Source of the DNA: Thiobacillus sp.
GTDB taxonomy: Bacteria > Pseudomonadota > Gammaproteobacteria > Burkholderiales > Thiobacillaceae
Assembly (NCBI GenBank): GCA_018263115.1
Contig: JADFDC010000008.1
Location: 1 to 64,000, forward strand
Reading direction: 5' to 3'
DNA length: 64,000 nt
This document shows, piece by piece, positions 26,610 to 35,312 of the stretch (within the stretch, counting starts at the first letter, position 1; every line of letters starts with the position of its first letter). The translations under genes were made by a program, and so were the position numbers. A model generated the notes under the pieces. That model saw nothing but the letters and a program-made list of their open reading frames with translations. It did no database searches and was not told where the DNA came from.

Positions 26610-27841
26610 ACCAGCACCTCCACGGGCACCGGGTGTCCCAGAAACGCAGTCGGGCTGGCTGTCAACCCGTAGGCGCCAGACTGGAACACGACAATCAGGT
26701 CGCCTACTTGCGCATGCCCGAGATTCATCCTGTCGCCCAGCAGGTCGAGCGGTGTACACAGTGGGCCGACAGCCGAGGCGGACAGCACCTCTCCATCAGG
26801 CTCGACCCGATTGCCGACCACTACCGGATAGTTCTTGCGGACCACCTGGCCAAAATTTCCCGAGGCTGCCAGATGGTGATGCAGGCCGCCATCGGTAACC
26901 AGGAAGACCTGCCCTCTGGATTCCTTTTGATCCACAACTCGGCTGACGTATACCCCGGCTTCGCCAACCAGATAGCGGCCCAGCTCGATAACAAATTCCG
27001 CCTGCGGAAAATCGCGTCGCGCATCAGGCATGAGCCCGGCCAGGTGCTCTCCAACCTCAGCAAGATCCAATGGCTGTTCGCCCGGAAAATACGGGATGCC
27101 GAAGCCGCCGCCGAGATTGAGCAGCCGCACCGGAGCCGGCGCATGCTCCGCTAGCCGGCGGGCCAGATCCAGCGTATTCCGCTGCGCTTCCATGATCGCC
27201 TCTGCCTTCAGGTTCTGCGATCCGGAAAAGATATGAAATCCGTAAAACTCGACCGGCAGGGCTCTCATGTGCGCTAGCACATCCGGTACGCGCTCGGCAT
27301 CGATGCCAAACTGCTTGGGGCCACCGCCCATTTTCATGCCCGAGCTTTTCAGTTCGAAATCCGGATTGACCCGCACCGCAACTTGCGGTCTTGTTCCCGT
27401 TGCCGATGCAATCGCCGCGATCCGCTCCAGTTCGCGCGGTGACTCAATATTGATGACTATGCCCGCGGCAATCGCCTGCCGAAGTTCGCGTTCGCTTTTA
27501 CCCGGTCCGGCAAAACTGATCTGTCCCGGCGACATGACCGTGTCCAGAACGGTTTTCAATTCGCCTCCCGATGCCACATCGAAGCCATCCACCAGCCCCG
27601 CCAGATGCTGCACCACCGCGGGCATGGGGTTGGCCTTGATGGCGTAGTGCAAATGGATTTCCTTCGGCAGCGCGGCGCGCAGCCTTGCCACCCGCTCCGA
27701 AATCAATCGCCGGTCATAGGCATAAAACGGCGTGCCGCCGACTCGTTCGGCCAAACGGCTGAGCGGCATGCCGCCGACCTGGAGTTCGTTTTCCACAACG
27801 GGGAAGAAATCATTAGGGGCATGGCGGACTGGCGTGTTCAC
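26606..27841 (-). CDS. PLP-dependent decarboxylase, exosortase A system-associated
   Basis: A 411-residue fold III PLP enzyme of the ornithine/diaminopimelate decarboxylase family, in the subgroup recalled as TIGR03099 that accompanies exosortase A loci. PLP lysine is in HLHYAIKANPMPAVV, followed by GFDVASGGELKTVL; HIFSGSQNL and LNLGGGFGIPY form the phosphate site, and VGPLCTPLDLL holds the C-terminal catalytic Cys. The GTG start overlaps the ligase stop as GTGA. The amino acid used is unknown; with the ligase and acyl carrier proteins nearby it may make an unusual aminoacyl or amine decoration. Confidence 0.92.
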   Translation of the reverse strand: MNTPVRHAPNDFFPVVENELQVGGMPLSRLAERVGGTPFYAYDRRLISERVARLRAALPKEIHLHYAIKANPMPAVVQHLAGLVDGFDVASGGELKTVLDTVMSPGQISFAGPGKSERELRQAIAAGIVINIESPRELERIAAIASATGTRPQVAVRVNPDFELKSSGMKMGGGPKQFGIDAERVPDVLAHMRALPVEFYGFHIFSGSQNLKAEAIMEAQRNTLDLARRLAEHAPAPVRLLNLGGGFGIPYFPGEQPLDLAEVGEHLAGLMPDARRDFPQAEFVIELGRYLVGEAGVYVSRVVDQKESRGQVFLVTDGGLHHHLAASGNFGQVVRKNYPVVVGNRVEPDGEVLSASAVGPLCTPLDLLGDRMNLGHAQVGDLIVVFQSGAYGLTASPTAFLGHPVPVEVLV

Positions 27842-29427
27842 GCAGGATTCTCCTCAAACAAGCCTTCAAGTTCCGCCGCCAGCTTCTTGCGGTCTATCTT
27901 GCCATTCGGGTTGCGCGGCAACGGCTCGCGATATGCCACGATCCTTGCCGGCACCATGAAGCCTGGCAGATGCTGCTTGCATTCGTTCAACAGCATGTCG
28001 TTTGTTTCCGTCGAATTGTCCGGCGCATAGGTCACCACCACCACCGCCTGTCCCAAAACCGGGTGTTCGATGCCGACAGCGGCCGCTTCGGTCACCCGAT
28101 TGGCGGCATAGATCACCTCTTCCACCTCGGTCGGGCTGACGCGGTAACCGGAAGTCTTGATCATCTCATCGCGGCGTCCCACGAAATAGAGATACCCTTC
28201 TTCGTCCATTTTCACCGTGTCGCCGGACCACACCGCCAGTTCGGGGATGACCAGGCCGGGCAACTGACCCGGAGCCGGCTTGTAACGCTCGGCTGTCTTT
28301 TCCGCATCGTTCCAGTAGCCAAGCGCCACATGAATGCCGCGATGCACCAGTTCTCCCGGTTCCCCTGGTGCACAGGGCGTACCATCTTCCCGCACCACCA
28401 GAATTTCCGCATTCGGTATCGCCTTGCCTATCGAATCCGGGCGCCTGTCCACTTCTTCAGGCGGCAGATAGGTGGAACGAAAAGCCTCGGTCAGGCCATA
28501 CATCAAATAGGGGCTGGTTCGGGGAAGCTTCGCACGCAGCGCGTCCAGGGTTGGCCTTGGCATATGCCCGCCCGAGTTGGTGATGTAGCGCAAATGTTGC
28601 GATACAGTTTCCGGCCATTCCAGTTGAGCCAGTTGTATCCACAAAGGCGGCACCGCTGCCAGCCCGGTTATTTTTTCCTTTTCAACCGCACGGATCACAT
28701 CGCGTGGCAGAAGATAATTCATCAGAAATGCGCTGGCGCCGACATGAAACGCCGTGGTCAACTGCGACAGGCCATAGTCAAACGACAGGGGCAAAACCGA
28801 AAGAATGCGGTCTTCCGCCGTATTTTGCAGATACCGCGACACGCTGACCGCGCCACCCACCAGGTTCCGGTGCGACAGCACTACGCCCTTTGGCTTTCCC
28901 GTGCTGCCCGAGGTATACAGAATCGCCGCCATATCCCCGTCGATGATGCGATGAGGAACACACGCTCCTGCGCTCTGGCGCGCTTCCCACGAAACCACGC
29001 ACACGCCGGTCATGCCTGGCTCACCGCCTGATTTCCCGGTCAGGACAATCGCCCTCAAATCATGGCAACCCGGCAGTACTTCCGAAAGCAGTGCCAGACG
29101 CTCCGGACTGGTTACCAGCACCCTGACATTGCAATCCTTGAGGATATGCGCCGCCTGCTCGGGTTTGAGCAGGGGATTGACCGGCACAAACACGCCGCCC
29201 GCGGCCGCCGCGCCGAAAAGCGCCGCCACGGTTTCAAGCCGCTTGTCCAGCCAGACCGCCACGCGCTCAGACTTGCCCAGACCAAGCTGTCCGTATAGCG
29301 CGGCCGCCTGGCAGACTTCTTGCTGAAGTTGCGCGTACGCCAGCGAACCGCTTTTGTCGCCCAATGCAAAAGTTTGCGGCGCGCGCTCCGCGCTTTTAGC
29401 AATCAATTCATGAATTAAATCGGACAC
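27838..29427 (-). CDS. Acyl-CoA ligase (AMP-forming), exosortase A system-associated
   Basis: A 529-residue ANL-superfamily adenylating enzyme, in the group recalled as TIGR03098. The ATP loop is MAAILYTSGSTGKPKGVVLS, the second core motif is LMYGLTEAFRSTYLP, the hinge region is SGDTVKMDEEGYLYFVGRRDE and the catalytic C-terminal lysine is in RNPNGKIDRKKLA. It activates a carboxylic acid as acyl-AMP for transfer to CoA or to a carrier protein; two acyl carrier proteins are encoded about 5 kb away. The GTG start is used; a sigma-54-like site lies about 125 bases upstream. Confidence 0.92.
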   Translation of the reverse strand: MSDLIHELIAKSAERAPQTFALGDKSGSLAYAQLQQEVCQAAALYGQLGLGKSERVAVWLDKRLETVAALFGAAAAGGVFVPVNPLLKPEQAAHILKDCNVRVLVTSPERLALLSEVLPGCHDLRAIVLTGKSGGEPGMTGVCVVSWEARQSAGACVPHRIIDGDMAAILYTSGSTGKPKGVVLSHRNLVGGAVSVSRYLQNTAEDRILSVLPLSFDYGLSQLTTAFHVGASAFLMNYLLPRDVIRAVEKEKITGLAAVPPLWIQLAQLEWPETVSQHLRYITNSGGHMPRPTLDALRAKLPRTSPYLMYGLTEAFRSTYLPPEEVDRRPDSIGKAIPNAEILVVREDGTPCAPGEPGELVHRGIHVALGYWNDAEKTAERYKPAPGQLPGLVIPELAVWSGDTVKMDEEGYLYFVGRRDEMIKTSGYRVSPTEVEEVIYAANRVTEAAAVGIEHPVLGQAVVVVTYAPDNSTETNDMLLNECKQHLPGFMVPARIVAYREPLPRNPNGKIDRKKLAAELEGLFEENPA

Positions 29428-29550
29428 GTGAAAATCCCTGGTCTGTTTTGGACTTACAATCGCATGGCTTTGACAGGCGGTTTTCAGTCGGCAAGGGTGA
29501 ATTGTAATAGCCTGGTTTTATTCAGGTTCATGGGTTTCGGGTCAATAACT

Positions 29551-29566
29551 AGCAAAATCAAAGCCA
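29551..29566 (-). promoter_or_regulatory. Candidate sigma-54 promoter for the ligase-decarboxylase operon
   Basis: On the minus strand the sequence is TGGCTTTGATTTTGCT, with TGGC and TTGCW elements at the -24/-12 spacing (GG-N10-GC). The middle bases differ from the ACG consensus. Transcription would begin near 29540, about 110 bases before the ligase start codon. The 274-base gap 29428-29701 holds no gene I can support on either strand. Confidence 0.5.
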
Positions 29567-29701
29567 GCCATATTATCGTGTACAAGCCTGCGAGTCCGTC
29601 CAAACACCATTATCCACCGGCCGCATATTCCACCGCATTGAAAGCCCATCCCGTGACCCCTCGACCACCCGGCAGCCCCCGCAGATCAAGGAATTACGCC
29701 A

Positions 29702-31195
29702 GTGGCTGACAGTCCAGCACCTTCGATCAAAAACAAGGTTATCGCCGGCGCCGCCTGGATGGTGGCCATCAAATGGTCCTTCCGCTTGCTGGGGCTCGTC
29801 AGCACCATGGTGCTGGCCCGACTGCTGACGCCGGTCGATTACGGCATTATCGCCATTGCCATGGCACTTACCGGCATTCTGGACGCGTTCTTTGATTTCG
29901 GTTTCGACCTTGCGCTGATCAAGAACCAGAAGGCAACCCGCGAAGACTACGATGCCACCTGGACGCTTCGCCTGGGCAAAATGGCGCTGTTCGGCCTGTG
30001 CGTGGCGCTGCTGTCACCGCTGGTGGCGGACTACGCCAACGCGCCCGAGGCCATAGGCGTCTGCCTGATCGTCGCCTTGTCCATCTTCCTGCGCGGCTTT
30101 GAAAACATCGGCACGGTCGATTTCCAGAAGGACCTCGATTTCTCGCGCGTATTCAAGTTGCAGGTCATTTCCAAAATGCTGGCAACGCTCACTACCATCC
30201 TGCTCGCCATCGTGCTTCGTTCCTACTGGGCCATCGCCATCGGCTTCGTGACCAGCGCCATCTATTCCGTTTTCTTCAGCTACCTGATGAGCCCCTTCCG
30301 TCCGCGCTTGCGCATCGCGGGCATCAGCAGAATCTGGGGATTTTCGAAATGGGTCCTGCTGGTCAACATGGCGCGGCAACTCTTCAACTCGCTCGACAAG
30401 CTCCTGCTCTCCAGCCTGGTCAGCAAGGCCCAACTGGGTTTTTATAATGTCTCCGGCAGCCTCGCCAGCATCGTCACCGTTGAATTGCTCAGCCCCATCG
30501 GTTCGGCGCTGATGCCCGGCTTTGCCAAACTCCAGGAGGACCGTCCGCGATTGCGGGCAGCCTTCATGCAATCCCTTGCCGTGCTAATGGCCGTCATTCT
30601 TCCCGCCGGCGCGGGCGTATGGCTGGTGGCGCCAGAACTCGTGCGCGTCATCCTTGGCAGCCAGTGGGATGGGGCAGCAGGGCTGGTGGCACTGTTCGGA
30701 CTGTTTTCCGTTTTCTTTTCCCTGAGCGAAACCATTTCCAACTTCATGGCCATGACCGGGCTCATCGCGAAATCCGCCTGGATCGGCCTCACCCGGACGT
30801 TCCTTTTTCTGGGCGGAATTTACTTTGTCTTCCAGTCGCACGGGCTGGAAGGCGTGATTGTGTTCAAGGCACTGCTGGCGCTGGTCGAAATGGCCGTCCT
30901 GTTCCTGATCTCCGCCAGTTTTCTCGGCCTGCCCGCTTCAAGCTTCCTGAAAATCACCTGGCGACCGGTATTGGCCGTTGCCGCCATGGGCCTTGTCCTG
31001 CACGGCATGGCGCCCTGGTTCAGCGGCAATGTATACATCGATCTTTTCGCCAAGGCGTTAACCGGCGGACTCGTTTATGCCGCCACATCGCTTCTGCTCT
31101 GGCGCATTGCCGGCAAGCCCGGCGGCCTGGAAAGCCTTGTGCTGGAGCTGATTTCCGGCAGGCTTGGCGCACGTTCGCGCGCGCCTTCCTCCTGA
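29702..31195 (+). CDS. Polysaccharide flippase (Wzx/PST family)
   Basis: A 497-residue polytopic membrane protein of the MATE/MOP superfamily that flips lipid-linked oligosaccharide units to the periplasm. The N-terminal segment VIAGAAWMVAIKWSFRLLGL and the motif VLARLLTPVDYGIIAIAMAL are typical of WzxC/TuaB-type transporters, with about 12-14 helices predicted from the hydrophobic pattern. The GTG start is taken because AAGGAA lies about nine bases upstream and no ATG is available near the N-terminus. It starts the plus-strand glycan group that runs to 37150. Confidence 0.92.
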   Translation: MADSPAPSIKNKVIAGAAWMVAIKWSFRLLGLVSTMVLARLLTPVDYGIIAIAMALTGILDAFFDFGFDLALIKNQKATREDYDATWTLRLGKMALFGLCVALLSPLVADYANAPEAIGVCLIVALSIFLRGFENIGTVDFQKDLDFSRVFKLQVISKMLATLTTILLAIVLRSYWAIAIGFVTSAIYSVFFSYLMSPFRPRLRIAGISRIWGFSKWVLLVNMARQLFNSLDKLLLSSLVSKAQLGFYNVSGSLASIVTVELLSPIGSALMPGFAKLQEDRPRLRAAFMQSLAVLMAVILPAGAGVWLVAPELVRVILGSQWDGAAGLVALFGLFSVFFSLSETISNFMAMTGLIAKSAWIGLTRTFLFLGGIYFVFQSHGLEGVIVFKALLALVEMAVLFLISASFLGLPASSFLKITWRPVLAVAAMGLVLHGMAPWFSGNVYIDLFAKALTGGLVYAATSLLLWRIAGKPGGLESLVLELISGRLGARSRAPSS

Positions 31196-31216
31196 CTCGG
31201 GGCCGCGACTCTACCC

Positions 31217-32935
31217 ATGCAAGGTTCGAAAAAAGTCCTCGTGCTCGACGCCGATCTGGCCCCCGCGCTGGCGGTGGTCCGGTCACTTGCGCGACATGGG
31301 CTGGAGATCGATGTCGCAAGTCATGCCGAAAATCCGCTGGCCGGATATTCCCGCCATGCCCGTTCCCGGCTGCGCTATCCCGACCCCATGCAGGCGCCAC
31401 TGCCTTTCATCGACTGGCTGAACAGCCACGCATCCGGCAGCGCCTATGACCTGATCATCCCGGTTACAGAACGAACCGCCGTCCCGCTTTTCAGGCATCG
31501 CGACCAAGCCGGCAATCTGCCGGTCGCGCTTCCCGACAACGAAAGCCTGGACATCGCGCTGGACAAGGCAAAAACCGTCAACCTCGCCAGCCAGCTTGGC
31601 GTCCCGGTACCGCAAAGCTGGCTGATCGAACAACTCGAATCACTCGACCCACTCAAGCAAACACTGGCCTACCCGGTTGTCATCAAGCCCGCGCGCTCCA
31701 TGGGCTCCGCCGACCAGGGCATTGTTCAGCTCGGCGTGGATTACGCCTTCAGCGAATCCGAGCTCGTCGCAAAAGTCACCCATGCGTTGCGCTTTGGCCA
31801 GGTAATCCTGCAGGAATATTTCCGCGGGCAGGGTGTTGGCATTGAACTGATCGCCAATCACGGAAAAATCGAATACGCCTTCCAGCACCTGAGGCTGCAC
31901 GAATTGCCGCTCACGGGCGGCGGCAGCAGCCTGCGGAAAAGCGTCGCCGTCGAGCCCGAACTGCTCGATGCATCACAAAAACTCATGGCCGCGCTCAACT
32001 GGCACGGCGTCGCCATGGTCGAATTCAAGTGGAACCCGGACACCCGCCAGTTCCGTCTGATGGAAATCAACGGCCGCTTCTGGGGATCGCTGCCGCTCGC
32101 CGTTTCCGCCGGGGCGGATTTCCCGGCAATGCTCCATGAACTGCTGACACAGGGGCGCATATCACCACGCCCGCCCGCGCGTCTGAACATGATCGGGCGC
32201 AAGCTGGGCAGCGATATTTTCTGGTACGAACAGGTGTTGCGCCGCAACGCACCAGAGAAACTTGTAACCCTGCCCACGCACAGCCAACTGGTAAAGGAAG
32301 CCCTGCTGATTCTGTCGCCCAGACACCGCTTCGATATCCAGCAATGGCGAGACCCAATGCCCGGACTGATCGACCTGGCGGAAATCGCTTCTGGTTACGC
32401 AAGCCGGATTGCCCAGATATTTGGCACGCGCGTGTTTTTCTGGCGCCAGAAACGCGCCTGGTCTGGCGGCGAAATCACCCGGCGGCTGAAACCCGCCCGG
32501 CAAATTCTTTTTGTCTGCTACGGCAACATCAACCGCAGCGCGCTGGCGGGCCGCTATTTCGCCAAACAAACGGCGGGTATGCCAATTGCATCCCTTTCAG
32601 CTGGATTTCATGCACAATCCGGCCGTCCAGCCGACCCCAACATGGTGGAAATCGCCAGGTCGAAGGGTGTGGATCTTGAAAGTTCGCGCTCAAGGCGCAT
32701 CGACCATGACCTGGTCAATGAATCAGACCTTATATTTGTGATGGAAAAACAGCATTACGACCGGATTGCCAAAGAGTATCCCGCCGCCGCGAGCAAGACC
32801 TTCCTGCTCAATCCGCGTGGAGAAATCGACGATCCTTACGGAAAATCGACAGCCCTCTATCAAAAATGCCATCAGGAAGTCACGGCCAGCATCGACAATC
32901 TTGCCGCGCTTCTGACCCAAGCGAAAAAACAATAA
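31217..32935 (+). CDS. ATP-grasp ligase fused to low-molecular-weight protein tyrosine phosphatase
   Basis: A 572-residue two-domain protein. Residues about 1-340 form an ATP-grasp domain: ALDKAKTVNLASQLGVPVPQSW, YPVVIKPARSMGSA, VILQEYFRGQGVGIEL and RLMEINGRFWGSLPLA. Residues about 430-572 are a low-molecular-weight phosphatase: LFVCYGNINRSALAGRYF keeps the C-x5-R catalytic loop, and EIDDPYGKS gives the DP general acid. The canonical Cys-Arg-Ser in the P-loop is Asn-Arg-Ser here. Such phosphatases reverse BY-kinase phosphorylation in capsule systems. The ATP-grasp part would ligate an acid to an amine; its substrate is unknown. Confidence 0.85.
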   Translation: MQGSKKVLVLDADLAPALAVVRSLARHGLEIDVASHAENPLAGYSRHARSRLRYPDPMQAPLPFIDWLNSHASGSAYDLIIPVTERTAVPLFRHRDQAGNLPVALPDNESLDIALDKAKTVNLASQLGVPVPQSWLIEQLESLDPLKQTLAYPVVIKPARSMGSADQGIVQLGVDYAFSESELVAKVTHALRFGQVILQEYFRGQGVGIELIANHGKIEYAFQHLRLHELPLTGGGSSLRKSVAVEPELLDASQKLMAALNWHGVAMVEFKWNPDTRQFRLMEINGRFWGSLPLAVSAGADFPAMLHELLTQGRISPRPPARLNMIGRKLGSDIFWYEQVLRRNAPEKLVTLPTHSQLVKEALLILSPRHRFDIQQWRDPMPGLIDLAEIASGYASRIAQIFGTRVFFWRQKRAWSGGEITRRLKPARQILFVCYGNINRSALAGRYFAKQTAGMPIASLSAGFHAQSGRPADPNMVEIARSKGVDLESSRSRRIDHDLVNESDLIFVMEKQHYDRIAKEYPAAASKTFLLNPRGEIDDPYGKSTALYQKCHQEVTASIDNLAALLTQAKKQ

Positions 32936-32937
32936 CC

Positions 32938-33909
32938 ATGGACTTCACCGTCATCATCCCCTCTCGCAACCGCCCGGTTCTGCTGCGCAAGGCAATCGAT
33001 TCCGTCCTGATGCAGACCCATCCCAGCGTCGAAGTGCTGGTTGTCAACGACGGGTCGGATGGCGAGAACGAGCAGGCGTACGCACGTCTCGCAGCGGAAC
33101 TCTCCGGCAGGGTACGATTCCTCAACCTCGAAAAGGCCAAAAATGGTCACGGGTCCAGCTATGCTGTTAATAGAGGTGCCGAAACAGCTTCAGGAAAGTA
33201 TCTGTGCTTTCTGGACGACGACGATTTCTGGACCGATGCCGATCATCTCAAGCGCGCATTCCTGAGCATGGAAAATGCAAAGGCTGAAATCTATTTTGCA
33301 AATCAGAACGCAGTTCTGGATGGCATCCCGGTTGTCGGCCTGCTCTGGCTGAATTCGCTAAAGGATAAACTTCCTGCTAATGCCATATCCGACACCTACG
33401 GTTGCTACCCCATAAAAATAGATGACCTAATGTCTTATTCAGGATTCTCCCATGTAAACACCACCATTTTGCGTCTCTCATTATTCGAGAACCTAACCGG
33501 ATTCGACGAAACCATAAGATATGAAAACGATCTGGATTTCTATCTGCGCATCATCGATGCGGCTGACGGTATCCGGTATTTTCCCGGTGTGGTGTCGCTA
33601 CACAATGCCCCCGACCCGTCCAAGGCACTGAACATGTCCACCGCCGTGAGCTATCTCCAGAAGATGCTGTTCCGGACCTATGTATGGGACAAGGCTCTGC
33701 TGTTCGCAAAATCTCCGCTAATCCGGAAATCCGCCGCCTCATACAAATCGGATACGCTCAAGAAGATGGCTCTGTCCCTGGCAAAGGACGGCAAGTTCAG
33801 GCAAGCCCGGCACTATGCCGGGCAAGCCCTGCCAATCGGTTTTTCCCTGAAATGGCTTGCTTATTTCATTTACCTCGGCTTCAAGTCGCTCACTTCCAGG
33901 TCTTCATAA
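32938..33909 (+). CDS. Glycosyltransferase family 2
   Basis: A 323-residue GT-A fold protein. The N-terminus MDFTVIIPSRNRPVLLRKAI, VEVLVVNDGSDGENEQAY and the metal-binding DXD in KYLCFLDDDDFWTDADH define the family 2 domain; HVNTTILRLSLFENL and FDETIRYENDLDFYLRI are typical acceptor-side elements. The ATG at 32938 is used; the longer frame begins inside the ATP-grasp gene. It lies two bases after the previous stop. The sugar transferred cannot be told from sequence. Confidence 0.9.
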   Translation: MDFTVIIPSRNRPVLLRKAIDSVLMQTHPSVEVLVVNDGSDGENEQAYARLAAELSGRVRFLNLEKAKNGHGSSYAVNRGAETASGKYLCFLDDDDFWTDADHLKRAFLSMENAKAEIYFANQNAVLDGIPVVGLLWLNSLKDKLPANAISDTYGCYPIKIDDLMSYSGFSHVNTTILRLSLFENLTGFDETIRYENDLDFYLRIIDAADGIRYFPGVVSLHNAPDPSKALNMSTAVSYLQKMLFRTYVWDKALLFAKSPLIRKSAASYKSDTLKKMALSLAKDGKFRQARHYAGQALPIGFSLKWLAYFIYLGFKSLTSRSS

Positions 33910-33964
33910 TGCTTGCTTCGTTAATAAAAATTAACCACCTACTCAAAGATGCAGAGGTAGCATC

Positions 33965-34732
33965 ATGATCGTCATAGGCTTGGGCTCCGGCCGTACCGGC
34001 ACCGCATCCATGTCGCACCTGTTCAACAGCCAGCAAAACGCGATCTGCTTTCACGAACTCAACCCGACCGGCGCGGTATTCGAAGGCAACCCTCAACCCA
34101 TCCTGAACACCATCAACGAATTCCAGCGCATCATCGATGGCGGCCCAAAGCACCTTCTGGCGCTTGATTATTCAAGAGAGGCTTCCGTCAGGCGCCATGC
34201 GGACCTGAAGCAGATGGAAAAGGTCAACCTGATCGGCGACATCGCGTATTACTACCTGAAATACGTGGACGACATTCTGGCGATCAACCAGAACGTGCGC
34301 TTCGTCTGCATCAAACGTGACAAAACCATGACTGTCGACAGCTGGATGTCAAAGTCCGCCCTGCACCGCTGGCGGTCGCTGTGGCTGGCCGACCGGCTCA
34401 AGTCGCTTATTACTCGCACCCCGTTCCATACCGCCAAAAACTTCTGGCAGGAACATGACGGCAGCGAGTACCAGCCCGACCCGGTCTGGGACAAGACCTT
34501 TCCCAAGTTCGAAGCGGCCAGCAAACGCGAGGCGATCGAAAAATACTGGGACTATTACTATGCCGAAGCCGAGGTCGTAGAAAAAAGACACCCGTCGCAT
34601 TTCCGCATTTTCGATATCGCCAAACTCAGCAACCCTGAAGGTCAGCGCGAAATCCTTGAATTTGTCGGTGTGGATGCGCAACACATGGTGCTGAAAGACA
34701 AGTTTCACATGCACAAGAGCAGCGGCGATTGA
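33965..34732 (+). CDS. Sulfotransferase-like protein
   Basis: A 255-residue protein opening with MIVIGLGSGRTGTASMSHLF, a P-loop-like PAPS 5'-phosphosulfate binding segment of the sulfotransferase superfamily. A second segment, VRFVCIKRDKTMTVDSWM, corresponds to the 3'-phosphate binding strand and helix with Arg and Ser. The rest is divergent. It would place sulfate on a sugar or on a lipid carrier, but the substrate is not evident. It lies 55 bases after the glycosyltransferase and before the acyl carrier protein pair. Confidence 0.7.
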   Translation: MIVIGLGSGRTGTASMSHLFNSQQNAICFHELNPTGAVFEGNPQPILNTINEFQRIIDGGPKHLLALDYSREASVRRHADLKQMEKVNLIGDIAYYYLKYVDDILAINQNVRFVCIKRDKTMTVDSWMSKSALHRWRSLWLADRLKSLITRTPFHTAKNFWQEHDGSEYQPDPVWDKTFPKFEAASKREAIEKYWDYYYAEAEVVEKRHPSHFRIFDIAKLSNPEGQREILEFVGVDAQHMVLKDKFHMHKSSGD

Positions 34733-34775
34733 ATGGCTGCCACAAGAAATTAATGCACAGCAATCCAGGGGAAAC

Positions 34776-35024
34776 ATGGATCCTTTTGAAGTCACCATCG
34801 AAATATTGCGCAGCAACCTGCAACTGGGAACGCGCGCAGATCAATTCAGCAGGGATACCGCCCTGATGGGCGCATTGCCGGAGTTCAATTCACTCACCGT
34901 GGTATCGCTGATCACCGCCGTTGAGGAACAAACCGGCAGCCCGGTGGCGGATGATGAAATCAGTGCCGACATCTTTGAAACCGTTGGCGCCTTTTCAGAC
35001 TTTGTCGCAAACAAGATGGCATAA
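34776..35024 (+). CDS. Acyl carrier protein (first of a tandem pair)
   Basis: An 82-residue acidic protein with the ACP layout. The phosphopantetheine serine is in LPEFNSLTVVSLITAVEEQ; the usual DSL is replaced by NSL. Start is the ATG of MDPFEVTIEIL, preceded by GGGGAAAC. It is clearly homologous to the next gene (shared EFNSLTVV, EEQTG, FETVG). Carrier proteins of this kind in exosortase A loci probably hold the acyl group activated by the AMP-forming ligase; this is inferred from co-occurrence. Confidence 0.9.
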   Translation: MDPFEVTIEILRSNLQLGTRADQFSRDTALMGALPEFNSLTVVSLITAVEEQTGSPVADDEISADIFETVGAFSDFVANKMA

Positions 35025-35055
35025 TCCATGCCTGTAGCAAGGCAAAGGTGTTGGG

Positions 35056-35304
35056 ATGGATGCACTTCAACTGGCGAAGGATATTCTTCGCGCCAATCTT
35101 CAATTGGGTGACAAGGCAGACAGCCTCAAGCGCGAAACACCGCTAATGGGCAGTTTTCCCGAATTCAACTCTCTTACCGTTGTCGGCATCGTCACTGCCA
35201 TTGAAGAACAGACCGGCTGTTCCGTGAGCGACACGGAAATCACCGCCGAACTGTTCGAGACCGTCGGCACCCTTGTCGCCTTCATCGAAAGCAAGCTCGG
35301 TTAA
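35056..35304 (+). CDS. Acyl carrier protein (second of a tandem pair)
   Basis: An 82-residue paralogue of the preceding acyl carrier protein, with the carrier serine in FPEFNSLTVVGIVTAIEEQ. The two proteins match along their whole length without gaps, consistent with a tandem duplication followed by divergence. The gene lies 31 bases after the first copy and eight bases before the hydrolase 2 gene. Two copies may serve different acyl groups or raise the carrier dosage. Confidence 0.9.
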   Translation: MDALQLAKDILRANLQLGDKADSLKRETPLMGSFPEFNSLTVVGIVTAIEEQTGCSVSDTEITAELFETVGTLVAFIESKLG

Positions 35305-35312
35305 ATTTCCGC

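Noticed and set aside
29470-29475. TTGACA sequence resembling a sigma-70 -35 box
   Set aside because: No acceptable -10 box lies 16-18 bases downstream; the nearest TGTAAT is 27 bases away.
29530-29555. Plus-strand GG-N10-GC matches upstream of the flippase
   Set aside because: Flanking bases lack the TGGC and TTGC elements, so they are not credible sigma-54 promoters.
29428-29709. 93-codon frame in the ligase-flippase gap
   Set aside because: No conserved pattern or plausible start context; the stretch is a divergent promoter region.
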